Source: Acanthochromis polyacanthus (Eukaryota; Chordata; Actinopteri; Pomacentridae). Taken from it: 64,000 nt of DNA. This document shows positions 20,707 to 34,266 of this stretch, in pieces. The DNA is taken from the NCBI RefSeq assembly GCF_021347895.1, contig NC_067119.1, forward strand, positions 10,862,534-10,926,533. The letters are read 5' to 3'. The stretch's first letter is position 1. Every line of letters begins with the position of its first letter. A model generated the notes under the pieces. That model searched no databases. It saw only the letters and a program-made list of their open reading frames with translations, and had not been told where the DNA came from. A program made the position numbers and the translations under genes.

Positions 20707-23700
20707 CTACCCCTAATGTAAATACTATACAAACTGTGCTTGATTAAACATCCTGGGGACTATTTCTTTAAAGGAAGTCAGATTTCCAGCACTGAGGCAG
20801 AAGGAGGCTTTTCTAAATTCATCTGAAGTCATCTGTTGTCTCAAAGGACTACTTATAGATCTTAGCTACAAAATCCAAGGTTGCAAGCAGTTACATTTGT
20901 GTGCATAAGCCTTAAAGTGGATGCAATAAGTGAAATCTTTTCTAAAAATCACAGTTTTGCACATGCCCAAAATACAAATTTGAGCACTGCATTTAAATCA
21001 AAGGATAAATACTTTTGTATGGTTACTTAAATATTCCTACAGTTAATATCTCTCATTATTAAACAGAGGGTCGCACGATCAGAGCTTTGTCAGTGCAAAC
21101 ATTACAAGTCCAACATTAACCTTTCCCTTTCACGCACCTGTCTGCTTGACCCTCGCTCACCTGTCAGCGGTGCGGTTGCATTATCTCATAACTCCAATCC
21201 TAATCCTACTGTGATGGGGATTTACAATGGAGGCAATGATTAAAGGGGCTGACCTTCAACTGGAGGACCTGGGTTCGAGCTGCCGTGACACCAGCTGGAC
21301 GTCCTTTTTTTGGAGGTAACCTTCACCAAGATGCTGAAGTCCTCTGCAGCTCCAGGTGTGCTGTTTTGTAGCCAACGCTGCACTTTGACATTGCTGCGAA
21401 ACAAAAACAAAAAAAGACAAAGACACTGATGTGAGGTCTGAGGATCAGTAAAAGCTACCAGAATCCAATAAGCCAGAAGATTTTTTTTTAGTTCTGTTTT
21501 TTTGTGAAGACTCTGATGATTGCATAAATGATGAGAATGTAATGGATGCAGTGGCAAGTCTGGCCTTCAGATGGTTGGTAATTGAAATCCCGCACAGATG
21601 GAGAAATTTAAGCATCGAATTGTGTTAATCAAAAATGACACGAGCATGAAATCTTCCAGTTTGTGATCTGGATTTTGTTTTCACTGGAGAAATTTCAAAT
21701 GCTGTGGGTATACAGTACAAGACATCCTCAGGGGTTAAAGCATGAACTGTGCGAACGTCAACTGTTTTCGTGTAACACTGCCCAGCATGCGATCCCTAGG
21801 AGAAAGAGAAGGTTTTAAAGAAATTAGTAAATCAGAAATGCTGCACTGAGCAGGAAGGCTATTTCACTCAGTTACAAGATGCAACATAATCGCTAGTCCA
21901 ATTCTACTCCCCTTGAAAGACGGTATAAATTTACTTGTTTGGCAGTTTTGGGATTATAATGGGAAGAACTAAATTCAAGACTAATGGTATGTCTGCATTA
22001 ATTACCCAGTCTTAGAGGGGATATCTTTGAGAAAACACCAGCCTGTGCAGACTCAAACCCCTCTCTTCCTTCTGCACCATTGATTGCTTTGTTGATGTTG
22101 CATGTTAAAGCTAGTGCACTGGGAAAATGAGGTATTAGCAGCTCCTCTTTTATCATATAGCAGCTGCTAATTACCGACAACACATAAGCTTATTAAAGTC
22201 TTTGGAGGACTACAAGACAGATAAACCATGGTCTGCTTGATGATGCAAGGATTGAGCTGTTATTAAATACACACACATACAGTTTTACATAAAAACATTT
22301 TTTTTTTCTTTGCAGGTTCTGAAATGCCAGAAGGTGCACACGAGCATAAACATAAACACACACGATTCTCCCTCTAAGCTGCCTCATGCTTCCGCGATGA
22401 AAACGTGCAGTTGAATGTGCAGTCATGTCGACAGCTCACTGAATGTGCACCAGAGAGGAAAAGTTTACTCGTGAGACTTAGGGACCGGTGCAAATTTAAC
22501 AAGGTCTTCCAACAAAATGCAAAAACATGCATAGATGCTCGTTTATTTGAGCTTTGTGCTTTACAAAGTTTATCACTGTGGCAGTAGGCTCACTCAAAGC
22601 AAACTGAAATGAAACTTATTTTCAAACCTTTGTGAACACTCAGTAGTTTCTTTACAGTACTCCATTCTAGTAAATTTGCACTGGGGCATTGCAAAGGCAG
22701 CTGCTAAAGGTCAGTTTAATGCTTTTCAGTTTGCACTATCATAATTAACTGAAAGAAATGGCTTTAAATCTTTCATCATAAACATTTTTTGGATGCCTCA
22801 GTTAAAGTTTAGATTGTTGATTCAGAATTACATTTTTGGACATGAAATAAAAATCTCTGCATCTTGCCCATGTGGTTGGGCTGTACCACTACTGCCCACG
22901 GGGGTCGTCTGCAGCCAGCCACTCACTCATGTAGCACCGTCAAATTTTTGCATTTTCTATGTGACACATCTGGCCAGGCAATGATTTATCAGCGGCCTTA
23001 TTTTTGGGAGGGTTTGGAGACGTAGCTGAGCATTAATCAGACTGGAGCCATAAGCAAATGAAGTGTTTTTTGTGTTACTGATGCTGTTGTTCAGAATAGC
23101 TACATCAGAGGGTGCATGTATGGAATGATACAAATGCTCTCATGTAGCCCGGAGGATAATACATGTAGAAATGCGTTAATGAAAGTGCATCTAAATTAAT
23201 AAATGAGCGCTAATGACCGTAAAGCCAACCTTATTATCATAATGATACAGACAATATGCTGTCTGTGGCATATTATTTGCACTTAATGTATGGTGTAGCT
23301 GATAACTGATGGCAGATTATTGCATGTTTAGATACGTTATATAATACATGACATGGTTCTGTGACTGGATACGACTCATTGGTGTTGATCTAATGCTGAT
23401 GGAACAACTGAGAGGAAATTATCCATTTGAGAAGTAATCTCAAACAATAGATCATGAAACTTTCAAACCATGTTATCGTGCGATTCATTTTGATGGTTAA
23501 AATTCAACGCAGAACTGAAAAATATTACATGGACTGACTTTTGCTCACTTGTGTTTTTTTACAGGGTTCATTGACTAGCCATATTATGAAAACATACTAG
23601 ACTGAGCACATGGTGTTACCTGTAGTATCCTTAACATACTGGTCAACCAGCTGATCTGTTCTTCAAGTAAAAAAATGAAATGACAAAAACCTTATGATGA

Positions 23701-23719
23701 GTTCGTTTTAATTAATTTC
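20707..23719. other. No gene recognised; candidate conserved non-coding DNA at 23010-23430
   Basis: Apart from the possible SINE fragment at 21235-21400, no repeat or exon is recognised. 23010-23430 holds many TAAT/ATTA cores without simple repeats. Confidence 0.45.
21235..21400 (+). repeat. Possible tRNA-derived SINE fragment
   Basis: The stretch gctgaccttcaactggaggacctgggttcgagc has the look of the second half of a tRNA-like SINE head, with a B-box-like gggttcgagc (about 21270). No A box or clear tail is seen, so it would be 5' truncated or diverged. Confidence 0.3.
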
Positions 23720-23995
23720 ACTTCAGTTCAGTTTTATTTATATAGTGCCAAGTCACAACATATGTCATCTCATTGCACTTAACATAGTATGGTAAAGACT
23801 TTTAAAAGAGAGTAATTCCAAATTTTCTTTGGATTTCCTTTGGACATGCAGTGTCAGTGGGAACCAACCAAAAAAACCCTCGTTTTCACGGGGAGAAAAA
23901 AAACTCTGACAGAACCAGGTTAAGGGAAGGCAGCCATCTGCCTCAACCTGCTGGGTGAGGAGTGGGGATGAAGAGGGGGAAGGACAGCAGACAGT
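23720..23995 (+). repeat. Common fish interspersed repeat
   Basis: It begins ttcagttcagttttatttatatagtgccaagtcac and contains gacagaaccaggttaaggg followed by aaggcagccatctgcctcaacc. These are hallmark blocks of a repeat seen in very many percomorph sequences, read here in one orientation. I cannot give a reliable family name. There is no coding potential. Confidence 0.6.
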
Positions 23996-25703
23996 CTAAC
24001 ATTCAAAAACCCTGCTAATCCGCTTCATTAGCCTGTGTGGATGAAGTTCTGATGACATTTGACTCACAGTGGCCTGGTTACTCATCAAATTCCATTTCGA
24101 TTTAAATGACAGTGAATTCAAATCTTGCTCAGTTTGTATTCAGAAGTACGTAACTTTGCCTTGTCACCTTCAAACCAGTAAGGACGTCATAGGCAAAAAG
24201 AGCAAACACTGAAATTTCCCAATTGAAAAACCAGAACAGTTGTAACTTTGACAGAAAATTAGGTGCTCATATAGATGCTCTTAATAAATAGTAAAATATA
24301 TTTAGAAAAAACAAACAAACACTTATTTTTTACTTTTAAACACGTAGTACCGGGCATGCTAGTGGGTACTACCATTCAATCAGGAGTGTAAACAGCTCGA
24401 CACCCAGTTCTTTGCCTAATTTAATTTTGAGCATCAGTAGCTCTAATAAAGTGATAAAATTTGTACACATAAAGAACACAGAAAACAAATGCACTGCCAA
24501 CATTTTCTCGAAAACTCACACGTACATAAATTTAAACCACTGATAGGCTTCATCCATCAAACTAATGAGGAGCATCACATCCTGCTGCATTTAAAACACG
24601 GCACACAGTGAAAACAATTAAACATGTTTCATTTGGCTTTGTGGTTACGAATGATCGAAACTTCTCTGTGACTTTGTCTGTCCTTTAGAATAGAAACCTC
24701 AGTGCTTTATTTGACTGCGATGGAGTCCAGCAGGAAAGCAGAAGCCCAGTTGTTGTTTTTTTGGAGAGAAGCTGTAATTACCTGTGGGTTTCTCTCTCAC
24801 TTGATTAAGGAGGAAAACTAATCCTGGAGAGCTGAGACTGAAATACACACCACCAAAGAAGCAAAGAGAACCCACAGACACATTTCAATACATGCACACG
24901 AACTTGCACACAAACACACATTATCACACTAACACAAAAGCCCAGAGGCCCACAGTTTAATTGAACTTTCCCACCGATCTGCCAACTGTTTTTTTCTCCT
25001 CCGCATACTTCTCTTTATTCTCCTCTCTTTCTTAATCAGCAGAGAGTTGGAGGTGGCAAAAAGAGAGATGTAGAAACCGAAAAGGAGGCTGAGAACAGGA
25101 AAATAAGGTAAAAGAGCAGAGAGAGAAAAGCAGCGGAGGTGAAGATCCAGGGAGGAAAAGGAAGAGGTGGATGTGGGAGTGGAGGTGTTAGATGGGTAAT
25201 CTAATTCTGTGGAGGAAACAGTTGGACCAAGAGGGAAATGAGCTTTTACAAAGGCAACTTTATCAAAAGATAAATTGGAAAAGTGGAAAAATGCATACTT
25301 TATATTTACCAAGTGAACGCCCAAAGCTGCAGAGGAATCAACAAAGATTTATCACAACAAAAACATCCTTGGTTGTGCAGCGTGTGAGTGTGTAGTTTGT
25401 GGGTAGCTGTCATTGTTGTCTAATAGCACAAACAGAAAGGACAACCACAACGACCGGAAGGAATTTTAAGGTAACGCTTCAGAAAATGTGTTGAAATCAG
25501 ATTGAGATGCATGGGAGCGAGTACTAAAAATACTGAAATAACATTTGTTCTTCGTAATTTCACCATGTACTGTAGGTTGTTCATTAACAGAAAATAGTTA
25601 TAGTAGAGTGCAAAAATAGGAAGCAAACAAAAGCAAAAAAAGAAACTTGTCGTAATGGAACAGAACTCTAAACCGACAGCTCTTGTAGCAAGCCAACATA
25701 ACA
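23996..25703. other. No gene recognised
   Basis: AT-rich. A purine-rich stretch at 25040-25190 (gagagagaaaag-type) explains the local long frames. Confidence 0.55.
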
Positions 25704-26690
25704 TACATCAATCAGCCATAACGACACCACCAGCATAATAGTATGTAGCATGATTGAACAATGCAGTTTAAAACAATGCAATCAGCAACTTGCAAAGGCT
25801 GTAATTTAGGATGAACGTCATGCAGCGCGTCTGAGAATGTTTAAACTGTTGTATTAATGGTTTTACAAATTCATTTTATTCTTCTATGACAGTCACGCTT
25901 TTGATGGTGTGTCTTGGTAATGCTCAATCATATTTTGAACCTCGTGAATATAAGAATATCTTAAGTCAAATACCAATCAGAATATCTGTCTGAAAAATAG
26001 CACATTGGATATTTTCCTTTGAAGGTGTTCCGTGGTTTCAGGCAGCAAGGTCTTAGCAGCAGATCTTCTAAACCCTGGAAGTAGCAAGTGGAGCCTCCAT
26101 GGATCACACTTGTTATTTCAGCACATCTCACAGATGCTCAGTCAGACTGACATCTGGGGAGTTTGGGGGTCAAGCCAACACTCTTAGTCATGCTCCTCAA
26201 GCATACCTGAACAATTTCTCCAGAACGGCAGAGAAAGAGGCTGACAGAGACCGCTATCATTAGGGAATACTGTTGCCATTAAGATGTATACATGATCTGC
26301 AACAATTTTTAGGTAGGCGGTACGTCTCCTATCCTATTACATCTGCACTGCCTGTAGACACCACGGTCCTATTATCACACTTGAACTGGTTTTATGGCAC
26401 TTATCCGGGTTGTTTTCTCCTGACTAGATCCTTGCTTGTGTTGTATCGACTCTCAAATGTACGTCGCTTTGGATAAAGCGTCTGCTAAATGAAATTGTAG
26501 AATTGTCTCATCCACATGGACACCAGGCTTTCCTATCAGATCATTGCCCAAAGCATCGTGTTGCCTCCAACAGCTTGTCTTCTCTTAGTGCATCCTACTG
26601 CCACCTCTTCACCAAGTAAATGAAGCACAAACACCTGTATGATTGATCAGACTAGACCATCTTCTTCCATCGTCCCATGAAGCTGAGGTG
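25704..26690 (-). mobile_element. Tc1/mariner-like relic, interrupted by a nested insertion
   Basis: On the minus strand this matches the family of the relics at 748-1558 and 58145-58979. One end is at 25704 (tacatcaatcagccataacg). Conserved blocks resume at 26018 (ggtgttccgtggtttcaggc) and continue through ctccatggatcacacttg, cacatctcacagatgctc and tctggggagtttgg. After an unrelated insert (26329-26504) homology resumes with catccacatggacacc, cattgcccaaagcatc and catcttcttccatcg. The transposase is not readable. The far end is lost or too diverged to place. Confidence 0.65.
26329..26504 (+). mobile_element. Retroposon 3' tail nested in the Tc1-like relic
   Basis: It ends with tttggataaagcgtctgctaa followed by an aattgta-type tail, a well known 3' end of fish non-LTR retroposons/SINEs. 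It splits the Tc1-like copy, and the pentamer gtctc occurs on both sides (26324-26328 and 26505-26509), consistent with a short target duplication. It must therefore be younger than the Tc1-like copy. Confidence 0.55.
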
Positions 26691-26802
26691 ATAGCTGATG
26701 TTCATAAGAATGACACTAATTTTGCATCTGAATGGTCATCAACAACAAAATGAAATTATTGACCTGATGATGGCACTAGATTAAATGAGCGATCACCACT
26801 TA

Positions 26803-27045
26803 CTGCTGGCTCAGTGGGTAGAGTGGCCGTCTTTTAACTGGAAGGTTGCTGGTTCGATCCTCGGCCCGTTGAGCTCATGTCGAGCTGTCCCTGAGCAAGA
26901 CACCTAACCCCTAATTGCTCCTGGTGGGTTGTGGTTAGCGCCTTGCATGGCAGCTTCCCCCATCAGTGTGTGAATGGGTGAATGTGACGTATCATGTAAA
27001 GCGCTTTGGATAAAAGCACTATATAAATACAACCATTTACCATTT
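26803..27045 (+). mobile_element. tRNA-derived SINE
   Basis: The head is tRNA-like, with an A-box-like tggctcagtggg (26807-26818) and a B-box ggttcgatcc (26851-26860). A body containing ctgagcaagacacctaacccc follows, then a 3' tail gtaaagcgctttggataaaagcactatataaat. The tail type is shared with LINEs that mobilise fish SINEs. It looks nearly full length. It is not a functional tRNA gene because the second half does not fold back on the first. Confidence 0.8.
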
Positions 27046-29758
27046 AGCTGCTGAATTGTGTATTTCATACTGGCTGACAGATCTGCATGACCAACGTTAA
27101 AGATGTGCAATCATCAAAGCTAAATAAAGCACGAGGGCACTGAAAATAACAATGCCTCCACTTTGACAATGTGCCTCAATGAGCTGCAAAACTGACATGT
27201 ACAGAGCCAGGACCTTTAAACTGAAGCAGCTAAATGGAATTCATCCATCAAAGTATTAATTCTATTGTGTTTTATTCAGACTTGTCTTGTAGTTCTTGTG
27301 TTTATGGCTTGTGGATTGCTGTTTCTAATTGCACAGCACTTTGGTTCAACTCATGTTGTCTTAAATGTGCTTTATTAATAAAAATGACATCATTATTTTG
27401 GATATTTGTGCTTTAAACAAAATTGGAAAAATCTTTCAGTAAAGGCTGTACAGGTATGAAGTCTTTCTTCTACTGGGACTGCCGAGGTTGAGCACACATT
27501 AGGTGTTGATGTGTATTAGCTCAGAGTCTCCTGTGTGTTCTGTCACTTTCAGAGGCTTTTTAGATAATAAACAGAGACAACAATAAAGCTCCAGTGATCA
27601 AATTTCCACTAATAAAGTGAACGCACCCTCAGAATTTCCTCAATGACAGACGGTGGAGTGACTGAAAGGTTATTGGGAAAATCTCATTATTTTGATTTGT
27701 GTGTATTCTTTATCACTGCGTATTGTAATGTAAACCGCTTTGGCAATTTTGCTTATTTTCTGACAGCGATACAGAGTGAAACATCTTTGAATTTGCGAGA
27801 GAGAAAGAGACGAGGCGCACACATATCTCGCTGACAGCTGAAGCTTTCTCTCCCCCCCCCCCCTCCTCTGTAATTGCGAACGCATTTATTCCGGCTTTGT
27901 AGCTGGCTTATTCGCAGCTGTGTCTAGATAGCGGGAGGCAGTTTCAGACACTTACTCTTTATTCCCCAAATTGAGAAACATACTTATCAATGCAAATGAA
28001 ATGAGTGCTGTGGAAGGAGGAGGAGAGGCGGCGGTGAGAGAAATACCAAAAAAAAAAAAAAAAAAAAAAACAGAGGGAAAGAGAAAATCCACAATAAACC
28101 AATCCCTGTTCAGGCAGCTGGGAGAGAGATGGGGGAAACATAAATCGCAGAAAGTGACCATTTTTGTCACTTAATTTAGTTTTAGTTGTGTACCGCACTG
28201 TTCGGCACAGTATGACAGAGGGTGTGAAGGTAATCCAGTTAGCTGAGAGACAGTCTTTGCTTCGGCTCTCTTCTGCTCGCAGACTGGCTCTTTGTTCTGA
28301 TTGGCTGGGTGCTGACCAGGCTAAAAGCTTTTGAAGTAAAGGTGAAGAGCAATTAGATTCACTGTCAGAGACACACACACACACACACCCTCCAACACAT
28401 CCACATAAACACTACTCCTAATTGTCCGCAAGTTACGCTTCAAACAATGATGATCAACACGTAGTGCCGTCACAAAAAATCTCTTTCACTTTTACACAGC
28501 ACACTGCTCCTTCCCTGCATTTCCTTCCATTTCTCATTACCGGCTCCTCTTTGCCGTCACTGTAGTACATACAGCAAAAGTTTAAATTGTTTTTCTCGGG
28601 TTGTACGAGTCAAAGTTGAATCAAAACACCCAGGAAATGCAGTTATATCCCTGGCCTGGAATGTCATACCGTCCTTGATCTTGGTCGCAATCTCACCAAC
28701 TGTGTAGTAGATGATAAGAATCTGAGCTTCACAAACTTTTTATTTACTCCACTTCCATCATTTTAGTTTATTTGTGCATATTTCCACCCCCTTTAACTTT
28801 ATTTTAAAACGGTGCTTAATAAATGCTGTGCCGGCCAATGTCTTCCGTGCCATTTCATATCATATTCTGTGGAGTCGGTTTGTAGAAATGGCTCGGAGAA
28901 GCATTTTGAGAGTTTGGTCCTAAATCTTTGGCACTCAGAATTTTGTAACAGGCTGTCTTTGGTCACCAAAGCTCCAAATTGGCTCTACGTTTTGTCAAGA
29001 GACCACTAACAAAAAATGTTAGTACACAATTTAAAAAGTTGATAATTAATTTTAAAAGTTTGAATCTCAGTTCTGAATGTGATCTTCAGTCAGTCAACAA
29101 CACAACACAAATGGTTGCTAGAATGCAAACAGTGAGACTTGTACCATGATTAATATTAATTGTAAAATGTATTTTTTACCCCAGAATTCTAGTGAGGAAA
29201 TGCAGGGTCAGGTCATAAAACTGACGTTTGTCTTTCCTGGCAGATTTAACTGATTGTTTCAAAGGGAGGAAAGAGGGTTTTTCTTAAAGATTTAATAAGA
29301 TATTACATTATTATTCACTGGCACTCCTTAGTTTACTCACAAAAGTCTTTGTTAAAAACAGTTTAATAAAATCTCCACTGATTTTAAGGCTTTTTAAAGT
29401 CCATACAAAAATGCATGGACAGTGTATACTGTTAGTAAGCAGTCAGCTTTGCCTTTTTCAACTATTAGTTCTGCATTTCTTGGCAACATCTTTGAGCTTT
29501 TAGCACTCCATGGTTTGCTAAGAATGTCAGCGTGTCTAGAATGATGGAGGACACCATGCCGCCTTTGGCCTTCGCATCGGATAACATTTGCATTTCAGAT
29601 TTCATTTGAGTTTTTATCGATTGCTTTCATGTGTGAGCCCACCGATGCATTTTCATTGTGCATTTTGTAATTACAGTTTTGGAAATTGTTATTTAAATAA
29701 AGGTTATCTCCCCTGAAATGGAGCTGAGATCTGAACCCCCAGCCTTGTGTATTTCAAC
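27046..29758. other. No gene recognised
   Basis: Contains a poly(C) run near 27850-27862, the poly(A) at 28048 and a short CA run at 28371-28387. There are no supported exons. Confidence 0.55.
28048..28070. repeat. Poly(A) tract of 23
   Basis: An uninterrupted A run preceded by a purine-rich stretch (gaggaggagaggcggcggtg). It could be a retroposon tail, but no retroposon body is recognisable in front of it. Confidence 0.9.
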
Positions 29759-29766
29759 CCCTAGAG

Positions 29767-30261
29767 CAGGGGTCACCAACTATATTTGCCAGAGGGCCAG
29801 AATTTTACCGGACAGTCACTTTGGGGGCCGGACCCTCAAACAAAAATTAAATAAAAATCGAATTTTGGCATAACATTATTATTTGATGTTTATTTTTTAT
29901 ATTTTTTCCATTTCATTACAAAACTGAAGGCATTTTTAGCCTTTATGAGTCAGTGCTCCTATCACCTGTACCACAGTCAACCACTAGGAGTGATAGAGAC
30001 ATTTTGCCTCATCTCAAGTCAACTTTATTCACAGAGCACTTGAAAAAGAAACACCGCAGAAGTGACAGGAAAAGGCCTCTTAACACGGGTAAAATGGCAC
30101 TCTCTAAGGCCACGAAACGAAAAGTTGATTTGGAAAACAGATCCTTTAATAATTACTGGACTGACTGCTTTAATAGTGTGGACCACATGATATTTTCTCT
30201 TTGATCCTCACAATTTTGGAATCCAGTCGCGGGCCGGATTGGACGGTTCGGCGGGCCACTG
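29767..30261 (+). mobile_element. hAT-superfamily transposon, internally deleted, with perfect 8-bp duplication
   Basis: The ends are caggggtcaccaact.. and ..ggcgggccactg, and the exact octamer ccctagag flanks it at 29759-29766 and 30262-30269. The left end carries gccagagggccag and gggggccggac, and the right end gcgggccggattggacgg, as in Charlie/Zaphod-like fish and vertebrate hAT elements. A short start of a transposase reading frame remains inside (30094-30204). Confidence 0.82.
30094..30204 (+). pseudogene. N-terminal remnant of a hAT transposase
   Basis: The frame beginning ATG GCA CTC TCT AAG encodes MALSKATKRKVDLENRSF, followed by NNYWTDCF. This resembles the start of BED-finger hAT transposases, where a KRKVD.ENR.F..W stretch precedes the zinc finger. 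It stops at 30202-30204 before any zinc-binding cysteines, so nothing functional is left. Confidence 0.5.
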
Positions 30262-30269
30262 CCCTAGAG

Positions 30270-33200
30270 TCTGACCTCCTGTTATTCATAGCAACCCCAT
30301 AAATACGGAGCTGTTAACAGTGACACGCCAATGTTTCCAATTCAATATGTTTAAGTTGACACCACAGTCAATCCAAGGCTAATAAATACTGACTTTATAA
30401 GCATTGATCTATTCTAGCAGCTCGAGTGAAATTTAAAAAGGCGAGTCAGAGGTGTTGAGTGCATATATGTGTGTAGCATGTGTGACACGACATGTTTTAT
30501 TATGAAGTGTGAGATGACTGTCAAGACACTTGGAAACATATGGACGTATAATACAATTATAGCTCATCCAGTCATAGTGTTTTGTGTATTTCTTGATTAA
30601 AACATTCAATCATAGTTATGTAGGAATTCTCACATGTATATACAGGACTGAAAAATGGACATACACCATATATAACACAGAATCTAGTGTCACTATGTCT
30701 GTAAATAACACAAATGCCTGGTTAGATTTGCATTTCGTGATTGTTTGTTGGATTTTTTTCAAGTCTTCTTCTCTGTTGTGTATGTCACTGCATGGGAGAG
30801 TCCCAAATGAGGACTTTTAAACCCCGTCTGACAGCGTTTGGAGGAACTCTGAAGTTGATAAGGAAATCCTTGGTAAAGTTTCAGAGTATGTGAGAATACA
30901 GTGCAACAGCTTTGGAATCCCAAGTTATGGTAAACCAGGGAAAAACAGTACTAGACTATGGTAGCTGAGTGTGGAATTAGACTCACACAGAGACTGAACA
31001 ACAGCTCCAACAACTGAACCACTTGAATTAATGACACACGGATTTGGATATTTTCAGTGCTTTAAAACGTGTAAATTTCATGTGTTGGGATATAAATGTG
31101 CCACTTGGTGAGATTGTTTTTATCGTGGAGGGTTATTTGGAACAGACTGTGAAAATATTCACATGCAAATAAAATCTCCTGTCTCTCCTCTTCCAAACCA
31201 ACTGCTTGGAAGCACTTCACAGAATATATTAGAAGCACTTTTTTTGTGGACATGAGGGGTTTTGTGTTTTCAACATGCAAATCAGTAGGCCTGATGATGG
31301 ATGTCATCTGGCATGGTGACCAGCTTCGTTTAATGCCTGCAGACAAAAAGCTGACAGTCAAGCAATTTCCTGAACATCACTACGCATCGTTTCTGAGTGG
31401 ATCCCAAAATTGACTCGTAGCTCATGATAAATGAGTTTGAAGCAGCGCGGCGACGATAAATAGCGACTGTGTATTGCAAGTGATGACTGCGGGCGGGGAA
31501 AAAAATAGCCACCACTTGTTTAATCAGAATGTTCTCAGATTCGCTGAGTGACTTAAAAATTTATCACACTTGTGAGTTATCTTTTGTCTGACAGGCTGCT
31601 CTCCTTTCACTGAAGTAAGCGACACATTTGTGAGATGAATGCAAAAATAATGGAGGGTATGTCGTGATAATAAACGACTGACAGTGACTGCTTTTATCCC
31701 ATCAACACCGTTTTATTGAACTGTTTATTGAAATCACCAAAACTTAATCGTTTGACACTCACTTTTTACAATCCGCCTTTTTCATCTTACAATCATCAGA
31801 TGGGATTTAAAAGTGGCAAAAGAGATAAGAGCAACTTGCCAACAAAGACATAAAACAGTGGCTCCTCACTTTATGTAAAAAGACAGTAAGAGGGTGAGGG
31901 GGAACAAGAAATACAAACCAAAATCAATTTGTCCTGCTACATCAATGTGGCACACTGTACACCATCTGTCACTCACTCTTGTTCAAACGCATCAAACTGT
32001 CAAAATACACACTCGTACCTATTTTCTCTTCTAGTTCCCGTCTCCCTTTCACATACACCCACACGCACCTTTATTCCCTCTACAGTAGGGGACATTTATT
32101 CTGATTATGTTGGGCCCTGGAGATCGAAGATTGTGGTAATCAGAAAACTGGCTGGGCATCTATCACTGCAGCAACCAATCAAACAGCCTGCTCCACCGGC
32201 AGCGAATGGGAAAAATTACACACAGAAATGATTCCCACCGGTCTGTGTGTGCATGTACTTTTGTACTTCTATCCTTGCGAGGACAGATTTTAGAGGCACG
32301 AAAAGTGTCTAAAGTAAGATTTTACCGGTCTTAACTTTAACATGCATGACAAATGTGCGACTCATCTGCTGGAATTAGGGTTAGGCTAAAGTGATTAATG
32401 TACTTTGTGGTAAAAAGGTTGGGAAATGAATCTTAGTCACTGATCAGTCCTCACAAGAATTAGTTGCAGTGTGTGTGTGTGTGTGTTTTCTGTCTGTCTG
32501 TCTGGGGAGTGTGAGGCTATTTGTTTTAGCTGATGATAAAGGTGGCGATGTATTTGGAACGACAGAGAGTAGGGAATTATGAGAAAGCCTGTGAAGTGGG
32601 TTCAGTACCAGAATCGCTGAAACCCTAAAGACTGGCCAGCCTGAAGCCGACACAAACACACACACAAACACACACTGTATTGGAGCTTGGCAGACAACTG
32701 AACATACACGCTTTGAAATACTTTCTCGCTCTCTGATTTTCATTTACGCACACATGTATCACACACCGGAAGAATGCAATTACTGCGTGTGTACATTACC
32801 AGAGATGTGCATGTACATATATCTAGACGCAAAGGACCAGGCCGTCATCAAGCATCAGGTAATCCTAGTTGGTACGCGGAGATGAATATGATGAAGAGTG
32901 TGTGAGAGTAAGAGATGGGAGACAGACAAAGGAGGGAGAAAAAAATTGAGACAGAGTGGAAGAATAATGAAAGGAAAGAGATGTGACACTGAAGTAAAGG
33001 ACACAGATATGGAAAGAGAGGATAAAACTACTTACTACTGGTAAGACGCAGAGACATTAGCTACTACCACATACTTACCTGATAGACTCCCAGCTTTACA
33101 AGTCATTGAGGAATTTACTGAGCTGCTACTTATCAGCTAACAAACAATCATTTAGCTCAAACTTTGCATAATCCTGCTATCAGGTGAGCCATTCAGAAAA

Positions 33201-34257
33201 AAGCAGTTGCCTCAAACTCCACGAGGTTTATTTAGGTTGTAGAGCTGCTCTGAAATGTCTCAACCACAAGCAAAACACACCAGAAGCTCTGCTGCTGACT
33301 TCAAGAGTCAACACAAATGCCTTCATGCACTCTTAGCATCTGAGAAACTGACGATTCAGTGGCATTTCAATGGGGTTGTCCCCACAACAACAGAAAAATC
33401 AGTGTTAGCACATTGTGTGGCAAACGTTACTATTAGCTTTGATAGTATGCCCACTGGTGATATTTTTGTGGAAATTGTAAAGTTGAGGGACATTAGGAGA
33501 CCAATTTGGAACCAATAAACAAAGAGTAGTTGGATTACAGTGTTTTCATGTTGAGTATTGTGCTTCAATTTCAACCGCTGTTTGTATCCGTTTGCTTCTC
33601 TCCTGCTCTCTGTGCTCACATACACCGCATGTTAATACAGACACATTTCCAAAAAAAGACATATCTTTTTGCTTTTTCTGTCATAAGACAACAAGACAAG
33701 TATAAACTTGCAATTAACGTGTGGGACATTTTTTGGCACAAAACCAAATGTTGTACAGTTACAGTAAAATAAACCATTTTACTAACCTTTTGAGTTTAAA
33801 ATTGAATGACACTTTGTGGGATTATATGAGACCTATTTACTGAAAAGTGGTACAAAATGCAATTCTAAAGAGTTTGCAATGGAATTTGAGAAATACATTC
33901 CCCTACCTCTCAGGAAAATTAATACTAGCAATGCTGTTAAACCTATAACTTTTCACTTAGTGTCATCCATACTCTTTGAATTAAAAATGGATGCAGCCAC
34001 TGTGAAATCATCCATCAATATGTGGATTATCCATTGGAAGTCTTTAGTCCAGTATTGCCATCTCTGTTGAAACAGGATGTGATGTCAAGTGTTGACCTGG
34101 CACTGATACAGTGTAAATTGTCAATAACAAGGTAACTCTGAACTAAAATATACCCTGTTTTAGTGTCTGTTTCACTCTTAGTAGGACTATGATTTATCAA
34201 ATGAACATAATGATGTATTGAAGGAGATTTTAAAAATAGCAATTATGACCAGACACT
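30270..34257. other. No gene recognised
   Basis: AT-rich with minor GT runs (32467-32485). 31330-31560 is a non-repetitive, moderately GC-rich stretch with CGATAAATAGCG-like motifs, possibly regulatory. Confidence 0.5.
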
Positions 34258-34266
34258 TATTAGAAA

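Noticed and set aside
26803..26880. A possible tRNA gene
   Set aside because: A and B boxes are present, but the stems do not close and a SINE body and tail follow.
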